Part shown: one piece after another, positions 12,501 through 23,049 of the stretch
Position numbering within the stretch: the stretch's first letter is position 1
Layout: each line of letters starts with the position of its first letter
Source: Chaetorhynchus papuensis
Lineage: Eukaryota; Chordata; Aves; Passeriformes; Rhipiduridae
Direction of reading: 5' to 3'
DNA length: 64,000 bases
Assembly: GCA_013396525.1 (NCBI GenBank)
Contig: VWYX01000921.1
Location: 92,857-156,856 of the forward strand
Program-made: the position numbers and the translations under genes
The notes under the pieces: model-generated
Told to the model about the DNA's origin: nothing
The model's database searches: none
Seen by the model: only the letters and a program-made list of their open reading frames with translations

Positions 12501-14659
12501 GTCCCTTCCCTTCCGTGGGGATGAGCTGTCTGCAGAGAGCTGTCATCAGAAGCTGGCGGCCTGTCTGCCCCCACAGCAGGAAAAGGGCTGAGATGTCAGC
12601 CAGCACATGGCTAGACCACCTCTAGGGCCTTCCCTAGATCTGTCAGGGCTCTGCCTCTCCACACCACTCTGACAGGAGAGGTGGGATGGGCAGGAGTCCT
12701 CCTGAATAGCAGGCAGCTCAAACAGACAGCACAGAGATGTGAAGGGCTGGGGTGTGGCTGCACGAGGGTGGCTGTCCCTTCACGTGAGGATGGGAAGAAT
12801 AAGGGACCTCTAGAGCTCCCTGGCACAGACAGGGCTCTGTTGTGCCATCAGCTGCCCACAAGGTAAGCTCTGATGGCACGTGGCACTGGCAGAGGGGAGA
12901 GGGACCTGCTCTGTCCCCACAGCTCAAGTCTGGGACGGTCTCGGTGGGGCTGGCAGGAGAGGGCAGCACAGGTTGCACTTTGCTCAGAGCAGCAAACAGG
13001 AGCATGTTCCCAACTCCTGCCAGAGCAGCTTCAGCACAAAGGTTTTCACATGCTTGGCAATTTTCAGCTTGCAGCTCACCCAGGATGTGGGTGGCATTTA
13101 GGTGACCTGCAGGAGGCCCTTTGTTCCCCAGGCTCACAGACAAATACCAGTTTCCTCTTCCAGCTTCTAGAGGTGACCAGGTGACAGGTGTCAGCTGTTC
13201 TCTTCTTCTGTTTAGAAGTAGCTGAGCTGATTTTGCTGAGATATTAGCAATTCTAGGGAAACTTAACCCTGACATTTGATTCCTGGCTAAGCTGATAGCT
13301 TGCTAAAAAAAATAAAATACCAATTAAAAAAAATCTTATTTGCTTCTGAACACTGAAACTGCACTATTAGCAGATGTTTGTTTTCTGCTTCTGTTTTTTA
13401 TTTTCATAAAAATATTTGCAGAAAATCTTGTTAGGATATTTTCTTAGCATTTCAGCCGGAGCTATCACTGCTCCAGTGCTCCCTTCCCAGGGAGGGCTCT
13501 CACGGGAGGCTCAGGGCAGCACTAATGAGGGGCTCGCTGTGCTCCACTGCCCACAGCAGCCTCGCTGAATCTTCCCTTATATGTCAGTCTTCCCAGTGTC
13601 TCAACCTTTCCCACCACTTCCACGATCTTCAGTCTTCGCCTCAAGGCCACCGCACTCGGCTTGCACAGTCCCGTGTGATGCCTGGAGTGATGGAAATGCT
13701 GGAGTTCTGCACCAAAACATTGCACAAGGCCTCTGTTTCCCACCCTCCTGACACTCATCTAATCTGTGTGCTGGGAGTATTCCATCTCCAGCTTCAGGGC
13801 CTGTCTTTAGTGGGCATCTTTAGGTCCAAGCAGGGAGCAGTGACAGCACTGGCTGAAATGCTACTGCTGATGCTCCTGATTCCTGTTGTCCCCAAGGGAT
13901 GGGAGAGCCCCCTGCACATGAGGATATCACAGCCTTCCTGGGGTCACAGCATGGCTGTAGCAGTCCATGCAGAGTGGGAGAGGCTGAGAACACCCTGCCT
14001 TCATAAAGCCTGGAGGACCCAAGAGCGTTTCACCGTCAGGGAGCCAGCAGGGAACACTCCCACCCCAATGCTTTGGGCAGCAGGTGGTCCTGGGAGAAGG
14101 CAGGAGGGGCAGGAGTGGTGAGGAGCCTCCTGAGAAGTGGTTTCACATCTACCTCAGATGTAGGGAAGCTCCATGGGCAAGGGTTGTGAGGGTGGGACTG
14201 TGATCACACTGCCCAGGTTTCTATAGTTACAGGCTGGGAGTCAGGGAAGAGGGGCAGTGATGTGAGTACGGAGGGGAAAAACCAACCTGGAAGAGCTGCA
14301 GGCTCAGATTCTGGGAACTTGTTGCAACTTCCAGCCCTCTGCAATCCAGTGAGGGAGAGCAGAGCCGCAGGAGCAGCACCCAGACCTTGGGGTAGTGTGG
14401 GACCACCATGGGGAGAGGTGGGTGAGGGGTTCCTGCCCATCACCGCAGCCCCTCCCTCACCTCTCACACCCACTGCACTCTGCCAGGGCTTTTCCCTGCT
14501 TCCTTTAGGTCAGGTGCAAGATTTCCCAGCTGCAGTTTCCTCCTAGGTAAAAAAGATGCTGGGCAGGTCAACAAAAGCAAGTGCTGCTCAGTACGGAGGG
14601 AAAGTCAACAACAGAGGGAAGGGTGAGGCTGAAGAATTCAGTGCTTTCTCTGCTTCAGC

Positions 14660-14830
14660 TGCTCCTGGAGTGATTAACTTTAATGAAGTGATTAATGCAA
14701 TTAGCTAACTACAAAGGGGGAGAAATGTGGATTGAATAAGAAAAGAATCAGTCTGAGAGTGCTTACATAAGTGAAATCCACTTATTTTCACCTCAGCTGG
14801 GTCTGCTGAAATGCTGCTCAATTTGTCTTG
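14660..14830. promoter_or_regulatory. Candidate regulatory block rich in TAAT cores
   Basis: Within 14670-14712 there are several ATTA/TAAT cores (TGATTAAC, TTTAATGA, TGATTAATGC, CAATTAGC). Further AT-rich sequence with CACTTATTTTCACC follows. The cluster is visible in the sequence. A role as a homeodomain-responsive enhancer is inference only. Confidence 0.3.
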
Positions 14831-15479
14831 ATCATATGGGGAACTGGTGCCATCTCACAGCTCCTGGCAGCTCTCCCTGACAACGAGGGCAGGGACAAGA
14901 CTGTGTCTGTCCTCAGGCAGGGAGACAAAAGGATCCAGGTATAAGGGATAATCCACATGATGGCAATAACCCTGTGGAACACTGGAACAAGTGACCAAAT
15001 GTGCTATTTGCCTATCTAGAGCAGGCCAGAAGGAGCCTGGAGCAGGCCAGGCGTTTCAGAGTAGCCAGATGGATAGAGAAGGGGCCTTGACCCTCTGTCA
15101 GCTCACGAAGTGGCACAGCCCACCTCTGTTTCAGCAGGATTTGGGGGTGTCAGAGCCTTTTTGTGCGTGCCCAGGCATCCCGATGTCCCCTGTGCGCCGA
15201 GGGCTGCGGGGGAGGAGGCAGAGCCTTCTGCTGCTGGTCCACAGGATGCTGTAAATCTTGGGGAGCTGCTGCTGTGAAGCCCTTCACAGCACCAAGCCTG
15301 CTGTATATTGAGAAAAGCCAATACCCTTCTGTCTGTCAGATGGCACTTAACCGCCGCTGTTATTCTGGATGAGTGAACACTTGTGTTATATTTTCCAATA
15401 GCAAAAACTGGGGTCAGCAGGGTGTCTGCTGTTTTAGCCAAATCCAGATGGGGTTTTCCTATAAACAAGTGCACACAGA

Positions 15480-15790
15480 ATATTTATACAGGCGATGGCA
15501 CCTGACGCCTTAACACTTAGGCCATCCTATTGAGTAGCCACTCATACTATAAGTCACTTCAGTGCATTAAGTAAATATTTTAATATAGCCATGTCACTGT
15601 TTATTATATAATGGCGGGGGCCCAAATCTTGCCTAATGCTTGGTTAAAAAGTCAGTTTACACCATCCTTTACAGTGAATCAAAGAATGCATAAACGGGGC
15701 TCTTTTGTTACTCAGAGCTCTGTTTACTTTACTTTTCTGTAAACCTTTCGAAACACTTGCTTATAAGAGCTGATAGAACCCAGATTTTCC
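15480..15790. promoter_or_regulatory. AT-rich candidate conserved element
   Basis: About 300 bases of AT-rich unique sequence that nonetheless keeps isolated CpGs, with motifs such as TATTTATA, GTAAATATTTTAATATAG, TGTTTATTATATAATGG and TGTTTACTTTAC (forkhead-like). There is no repeat similarity and no open frame of note. Composition suggests a preserved non-coding element; this is an inference. Confidence 0.3.
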
Positions 15791-18589
15791 CCAGGGGCTG
15801 AGGTGTTCATGATGTCGGGAAGGTACCGCGCAGAGTAATCAATGGAGTTTCCACTGAGCAGCCCCGAGCTCGTCTCTCACTATCTGTCCCTAGTTCTGGT
15901 TGGAAACCAGCTCGGGGTGGCACAGAGGCTGTCAGGGAGAGAAGCTCAGCAGCTCCTGCCCCAGCACAGGTATCTCTGACACACCTGGGGCCAGGTGCAG
16001 GTGGCAGCAGCACAGAGCAGCATCTTTGGAGGCAGAGGTTCAGCATCAGGGAAGGGTGTCTGGCTTCTCTTCCAGCTGAGGGACTGGGTGAGGTGGGGAC
16101 CAGAGGGATGAATTCATCTCTTTTATCTATTGCCTTCTTCTTTCACTTGCCTTTTCAGCCTCCCACTGGCTCTCCCAGGGCACACCATTCTCTGCCTCAC
16201 CCTGCAGCGTGTTGCTGAGCTCCTTGGGGTCAGGAGCCATGTGTGGGTCCTACCTAAGATCAGGGATCACAGGATCGCCTTGACAACATGAACAAGAGGC
16301 TGGGGGCTTCAAAGGTCCATCACAGGTTCTGGCTCAGAAGGATTTGGGATGTTGCAGAAGACTGTGTGCCCCTCTCAGGCCTGCTCACCCCTGTGTTCCC
16401 CACACTTCAGTTCTCTGTGTCCAACCCTAGTTCTGGCAGGGGAGAAACGTGCCCTGAGCAGGACATGCATGATTCTTGGGAGGCACTAAGTAATGCAAGA
16501 GAGTCCCCCAGGGCAGTGCCCACCAGTCCCAGCTTGCCCTCAGCTCTTCTTGTACTTCTCCCAAGACCTTGGGCCTCAGAACAGCAGCCAAAGCCTCTGC
16601 TGGGGTGAGGTTAGGACACGGGAAAAGCCCATCTGTGCCCAGCCTGGCTTTGCCCTGCAGTGACACGCAGATTGTCCCAGAGAAAGGAAGGCTGGACAGG
16701 GAGATGACAGAGATTTGGGAAGGTTATGCCTCCCTGTCCCTAACTCACCAGCTGTCCATGTGCTTGGAAGAGGCCGTGGGTGCTCTGAGCTAGTGCAGAA
16801 CTGGCACAGAGGGGTTTGGGACGGCCGATTCTCCTGTAGAGGTTTTCAGCTGGTTAAGAGGGTTCAGCCACACAGCGAGTGGGATGAGCCACGTGGAGCT
16901 GTACCTGGAGCTGCCTTGCTGGGCTTCCCCTTGCAGACAGACAGTGGGGTTTGCAAAATGATCGTGGGACAGTTCTGGGCTCAGCTCACCTGTGAAAGGC
17001 AGGTGATTGCTGCCAGGGAGGAGATATGGGCCTGGGGGAGAAAATGGGTGATGGATAACAACCAAGCACACCCTGGTGGCCTCTGTGTCCCCCTCTGAGC
17101 TTGTCCCTGTGAGCCCCCGGCTGTGGAGCACCCCTGTTCCCCACAAAGCTCCATCTGCACCAAGGCCACCACAGCCAGGGGAGGACAGGCCTGCAGAGCA
17201 TCGGGGAGGACCAGGATGTGCTGTCACCAGGTCAGTCTGCAGGGACAGAGGGACCACGAAAGAGGGGACAGGAGAGGGCCAGGCTGCAGGGGGCTCATGA
17301 TGGCCCGGGCTGGCTGGCTCTGAACACGGCAGGGGGCTTTAGGTAGGAAGGGAATCCCTCCTGAGGCCCGTTGTTTGTGTGGCTGGGCCGTGAGCCCCCA
17401 CGGGGAGTCCTGACGCTTCTCACTGGCTGCTCTGTCCAGCATCTGCTTTTGGTTACTCTGCCAGAACAACAAGCCTGTGGGTTAAAGCATCGGTTCTGGG
17501 TCTGATACGAATCAGAAGATCACCCCACTGTGAGTTTCTAAGGTAACCAATGCCCACATCATCCTCCCCCATGCCATACTGACAATGGGTACAGCACTTG
17601 GCACCTCGGCTCCCTGGAAGGTGGGATGGGAGCTTTGGGGATAGCCAGACCTGGAGCTGGAGGCTGCAGGTGGTCCTTGAGCCCTTTTGGATGGGCAAAG
17701 GGATGGCAGGAGGGGAAGGGTCTCAGCAGGGCACTGAGCTGTCCTCTCAGTGCAGTGTGGGCTTTGCTCCCCTCCCAGGGCTCAGCCTGCCCCGTGCTGC
17801 TGCCCACGGCAGGGACACAACTTTCCAGGGAAACAGCTCAGCTTTGCACTCCCAAGGGGTGCATGCCTGTGCACCCTGGCTGTGGAGAGCACAGAAACCC
17901 ACAGTTCCCTTGCAGAGCAGTTCAGATTGTGTAGTTCAGCTAGATCAGATCAGCTAGCCTGGGGCAGTGAAGGACTGAGCTACCATCTTTGAAGACAAAA
18001 TGCTGCAAGTGATGCTGCAATGATGAGGGCCAAAGTAAGGGCAAGCACACCTTGCTGAGAGCCATGCAAGGATGCTGCTCAGCTCAGAGCAGCCTGGGCA
18101 CAAACAGCACCTGGGTACAAACCCCTCCTGCTGTGGGTACCCAAAGCCAAAGCTGTGCTTTCACACACTCGGGCTGCTGTGGGCAGCGAGGTGAGCGTCA
18201 CACCTGGAGCACCAGCACCAGCACCTGCCACGGCCCCAGGCAGCTCGCTCAGGTCTGTGAGCACCAGGACAGAGATCACCCTGCCCCTGCAGGCACGCTG
18301 GGGAGGACAGCAGTGCCAGTCCTGGTACCCTGCAGCCAGCCACTGGCCCTGAGCCCACCCTCAGCTTCCTTGTCAGCAGAAGCCTCAACACCCTCACTGA
18401 CCCTCTCATCCCGTGTCCAGAAAACCAGACCCACCAGCAGCATCCAGGGAAGGATGAGGATGGGCTCTCACCCTGCTGCCTCCCTCCCCTGCCATGTGTG
18501 GACCGCAGCAGGAATGGTGGAGTGTGAATTCTGAATCCCCTGGGTCTCTGGCCCCTGTAATACATTGTTCTCCATTTCCCCCAGGGCAG

Positions 18590-18790
18590 CCTTGTTCCAT
18601 TGGATAATTGGGAAGCATTTATCTGTGTCATATTAAGACCCATTTGGGATAATTGTGAAATTGGCAGCCCTGGCCCTCCTTTGTTTAGACCAGGGTATAA
18701 TTTGGTTAATGTTATTGTTTTTTTTAACTTTGCCACAAGAAGGCGGAAATTCAAATTCCATTATTTAGCAAGTAGCTCTGAGGAATGTCC
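18590..18790. promoter_or_regulatory. AT-rich candidate conserved element
   Basis: The block contains CCATTGGATAATTGGG (inverted CCAAT-like and TAATT cores), GGGATAATTGTGAAATTGG, TTTGTTTAGACC and TTTGGTTAATG. It is unlike the surrounding GC-rich sequence and has no repeat similarity. Regulatory function is inferred from motif content. Confidence 0.3.
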
Positions 18791-19854
18791 TTTGGCAGCA
18801 GGGACCTGCAGTGGGGCCACAGAGCTCCTCGTGGCCTTGGAGCATTTGGTGGGCGCGTTGAGTCTCAGCCAGGCCACCAGGAATCTGGATACTGGGTGTC
18901 TGTCCTTGTACCACTGTGGGATAACAGTTATTTTCCCTTTCTGTCACCAATGTTACTCAGGAAGAAAGAGATCAGTAACTCCTGTGCAGCTTTACTCTGT
19001 CCCCTGATCGTTGCCCACACAGCCAGGGAAGTGATTTCTTGGGTGCTTCAGAAAGTTGTGGCTCACGGTCAGTGAAATAAGAGGGACCAGCCATGAGATT
19101 TGCAACCAGACCTGCGGTCCCAGTTAATGCCAAGCCTTGCCTCTTGCAATAGCCCCACCTGTACTTACCTAAACATGGCCCTTTTTGGGCACAGGCCTGG
19201 TGCTTTGGGTGATTTTGCAGATAAATTTAGACTGCAGGATATATTGAAATTTCTAGCCAGTAGGAGAGTGACGTTCTTGAACAGCCTTCCAAACCGGAAA
19301 GTAGGGGCAAGGAGCCTGGGCTGTTTGTAGATGGAACTTGATAAGTTAATGGAAGGGATTTCATGACATGACAGAAATGATCCTAGAGTGAAAAATTAAG
19401 TCATGGGATAATGGGCCTTGAATGTTTAATTTGTTTGCATCTCTGAAAGCATGCTTTAATAAAGGTCTTGATATTCTTTATTACACTGTGTTTTATCATC
19501 CCAAGCTCTGAGTTGCCTAAAGGAACCACACGTTGTCTTTCCTCCTGGTGCAGCCCTGGCTTTTGGGATGGAGAGGGGAGCTCGCATTCTTCCACAGCAT
19601 TTTGGCTGGAGATGGGATCTGGATCTGCTGCACTGCTGCTGTCGTGTCCCAGCACTCCTGTGTGAGGCACCTTGCTCACAGGAAGATGTTTCCTGGGCTT
19701 GGTGCCTTCTGCTCTTGGCTGGACTGTCAGGAACACCTGCATTTTTCTCCTTCTTTTATGGGATGAAGTGGGTGTTCACCTGGGTTCACTCAGGAGTTTC
19801 ACTTTCAAAAGCCCTGTGGGTGCGGGGAGAACAGGGGGACGTTTAACTCCTTTG

Positions 19855-20100
19855 GTGTCTGAGAGAAAAGACTGAGACAATTGGAGTTGCTCAGCCTGGA
19901 GAAGAGAAGCTTTGGGGTGACCAAATTGTGGCCTTTCAATGTCTGAAGGGACCTGCAAGAGAGACGGAGAGAAACTACTTACAAAGGGCCTGGAGTGACA
20001 GGACCAGGAGAAATGGCCTTAAACTGACAGGGAGTAGGTTTGGATTGGATATTAGGAGGAAATTCTTCCCTGTGAGGGTGGTGAGGGTAGTAGCAGCAAA
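19855..20100 (+). mobile_element. CR1 LINE fragment, 3' end missing
   Basis: Matches the CR1 region just upstream of the 3' tail: 'ttgctcagcctggagaagagaagc', 'ggtgaccaaattgtggcctttcaatgtctgaag', 'gacagggagtaggtttggattggatattaggag' and 'aaattcttccctgtgagggtg'. The expected downstream part (single-copy segment and ATTCTATG tail) is not found after about 20100, so the copy is truncated at both ends. Confidence 0.9.
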
Positions 20101-22261
20101 GCATTTTTCAGAAAATGGACAGCTCTGGAGAACTCTGCAGGGCTCAGTGCTGATCCAGCTGGGCAGCACAGACACTGGAGAGGGAATCCCCTCACAGCAC
20201 AGGTCCAGTCCAGGTGTGCCCTGCAGTCAAAATCCAGCTCCCAGCACTGCTGACCTCCGTGGCCTTAGTGGAGAATGAAAGGCTCTGGAGCAAAGTTCCG
20301 TGGAGCAGATCTAAAGGCTGAGCTGTGCATTGTCCCTTCTCCTTCCCTCTGGACCTGCCACGCAGCTGGAGGCACTTTCTACCAAGTCTTCTCCATATTA
20401 AAGTGTGTTTTGACATCATCAGTGGACGCAGGCAGACAGGATGTGCACTGGTTTCTCTCAGGGGGTTTCCTATTAGAAGTCCCTGCCTGGCATTTCTGTT
20501 AATGTGTGCTGTGCCAGCGGGTGGCACAGGATGCACACCAAACCTCTGCCTTGCTCTCTCCCACTTGTCACCTGGGCTTTTTTGCCCTGTCCATCTGCTG
20601 CCCGTGTCAGCAGCCGAGGGCGAGAGACAGGTCTGGCCAAGAGCAGTTTCACTGGACTCGGAGCAAGGGGGTGACAGGTTCTGCAAAGATCAGCAGCTGC
20701 TCTTCCTTTCCTGGCCACTTGCTTTCTGGGGTAGCCAAAGCAAGAGAGGCTCTAGGTCAGCAGCCTGAAATGCAGACCTGGACATGTCCCCTGTCACCAG
20801 ATATGTTTCTGTTCAGGGTTCAGACCCACAGGCACTGGGCTGGAGAGGTGACACAGCATCCCACACCCAGCACTGAGCACTGCTCCAGGGCCTGGCTCAG
20901 GTCAGTCCCCGCTGCAGCAGGAACACACCCCGCGGGCACGAGTCCTCTGCCAGCAGTCTGGGACCTTTCCCAAAGCCCTGCTGGGTCACTCTGTGGCCTT
21001 TCCCACCCACTGAATGCTCCCTCTGCCAACTCAAGCTGGCGAGGCCCCTGCGCTGGGCAGTGGGACCGTCCGAGGCCGGAGAGCTGGTGCTGCCCCCAGC
21101 TCCTCTCCCGTTTGAGACCCACCCTCATCACTTTATTAATAGTGTTTGTCCCTGTGTCGTTTGTTCCTTCCCCTCCTCTGGCATCTCATGAAGAGGCATG
21201 GGTCCAGTCTGTGCTCATTTTCCTTTTCAAATCTCTGCCATGTTTTCTCTCTTTTAGAAAGATTCTGTTCATTGCATTTCTAAAATGTAGCAAAATAAGG
21301 GAGACAAGGATCAGGCATAACCACAAATGCTGCAAAATCAGGACACAGTTTAATGCTGCAGCCGTAGCCGAGGACATCAGCGTGACCTACGAGAGAAGCC
21401 AATGTTTTCCTGCAGAAATGGGGGGAGGCAGCTGCTGGTAGGGGTGCAAGAGTAACCAGAAGAGCCTTTGGGGTGACCAGTAACAGCTCAACCTGTCTGG
21501 TGACCACAGAGCCACCATCCACGTGCAGGAACATTAAGTATCAGGGTCACTTCCAGAGACCAGGGATTCCCATTCCGCTGGAAAAGTTGAAAACCATAAG
21601 TTTTTGGCTGGGGCTGGATTTAAACCAAATTCTGAAAACAATGCAGCTCCTTTGAATTAGGAGCATGGTTTGTGCTTTGTAACCAGCCCAGGTGGCACTG
21701 CCACCAGCAGAAACAGCTCATTGTTAAGTATTTATAAATTAAACAGAATCAAATCAAATAATAGTTTAGAAAAAGTGTGCAATTTCTCTCAGAAGCTTCA
21801 TTCTGCCGAAGCTGCTGGAGCAGGGCTGTCCCCAGGTGTGCAGGGCCCTGCACCTGGTGTGACCCAAGCCCCACCAGCCCCAGCAGGCAGCAGTTGTGAG
21901 TCAGACCTGGAAAATTCACCAGATTAGCCTGAAAGAAGTTCTGCAAACAGAACAAACAGCAAGAACAAATCAGAGGCTGATAACTGCTTTTTGAGCCTTT
22001 TCTGCATACTTAGAACGTTACTGCTTATTTTAAGGTTTTTGAGTTTATTTTAAGATTACTTTAAAAACTACAAGTATGGTCCAGATTCATAAGGAGATGT
22101 TTTATCTAACTCAGAACTATCTGCATGTGTTGTCCAGTTAGGTTCTAGCAGTATTTTTAGCAGAGTGTTTCACCACGGAAATAACCCTGGGCACAAGAGC
22201 AGGACTGAGGACTGGTGGCAAATGCCAGGTAGCCCATGAACTGCAATCCTTAAATACTTCT
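20101..22261. other. Unique non-coding sequence
   Basis: No exon supported. The plus frame 20506-21441 is open for 311 codons but lacks splice signals, domains or biased composition, and other frames in the same stretch are also open. The end of the tract (21950-22260) is AT-rich. Confidence 0.55.
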
Positions 22262-22595
22262 AATCATAGAATAATATAATCACAGAATGGTTTGTGGTGG
22301 AAGGGACCTTAAAGTCCATCCATTTCCACCCCCTGCCATGGGCAGGGGCACCTTCCACTATCCCAGGTTGCTCCCAGCCCTATCCATCCTGGCCTTGGAC
22401 ACTTCCAGAGATGGGGCAGCCTGGACAACCTGTGCCAGGGCCTTGCCACCCCCACAGGGAAGAATTTTTTTCCTCTTATCTGATCTAACCCTACTCTCTG
22501 TCAGTTTGAAGCCCTTCTCCCCTGTCCTCTCACTCCAGGCTCTTGTAAAGAGTCTCTCTCCATCTTTCTTTCAGGCTCCCTTAATCTTGAGCCAA
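22262..22595 (-). mobile_element. CR1 LINE 3' fragment
   Basis: Reading left to right this is the complement of a CR1 3' end: 'aatcacagaatgg', 'ggaagggaccttaaag', 'ccctgccatgggcagg', 'tatcccaggttgctcc', 'ctggccttggacacttccag', then 'gaagaattttttt' and 'tttcaggctcccttaa'. The 3' tail is therefore at the left end and the element points to the minus strand. It lies about 85 bp from the solo LTR that follows. Confidence 0.93.
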
Positions 22596-22680
22596 ATGCA
22601 GAAACCACAGTGATGCCTTAGGTTTTAACTTTTATATTTTTCAAATCCTGTGCTGCTCAGTGTGTAACTCTGAAGTTTCC

Positions 22681-23049
22681 TGTAGCCTGTTCATTTCTGC
22701 TCTCTCCTGCTGGGCACACACAACAAAGCCTCTCCGGGCCTGCTCTCCAAGGACACCCAGACCCTCCTAGGCCCAAAAAGTAGAAACCAAAAGCCTCTGA
22801 GAGGGGGGCAAGCTGAGGGGAATTCCATCATTAAACTGAAGCTTTAATTGGAGAATTAACCCTGAGATGCAAATGAACCAAACCTATAAAAGTGTGAAGA
22901 ACTCGTGGCCTCTCGTCCATCTCGGGGCCCATCTGGGCAGCAGCCTCTGGCTCCCCAGGGGTACCTTTGAAGGCCTTTCCAATAAATCCCCACCTTTATT
23001 CCCTTACTCCTCTCCAGTCTCTGTTTCTAGGAGGCCTCTGAAGGCATCA
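22681..23049 (+). mobile_element. Solo LTR of an endogenous retrovirus (ERV-L-like)
   Basis: LTR organisation is visible. The U3-like part has an octamer ATGCAAAT at 22867-22874 and a TATA box TATAAAA at 22885-22891. A CT-rich R region follows, then a polyadenylation signal AATAAA at 22981-22986, with the end near GGCATCA (23043-23049). It resembles songbird ERV-L LTRs as I remember them. No gag/pol/env-like internal sequence or second LTR flanks it, so it is a solo LTR, normally the product of LTR-LTR recombination. No matching target-site duplication was found and the 5' edge is approximate. Confidence 0.75.

Larger units (their letters stand above)
7941..19854. other. Long unique non-coding tract with AT-rich islands
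   Basis: No exon supported by paired splice sites and codon content. AT-rich, motif-dense islands lie at about 8200-8360, 9330-9500, 10180-10320, 13260-13460, 14660-14830, 15480-15790 and 18590-18790. They are separated by GC-richer sequence. A minus-strand frame stays open from 12376 down to 11357 but shows no domain (see findings). Confidence 0.55.

Noticed and set aside
20506..21441. 311-codon plus-strand open frame
   Set aside because: No splice signals, no domain, and competing open frames on both strands in the same stretch.
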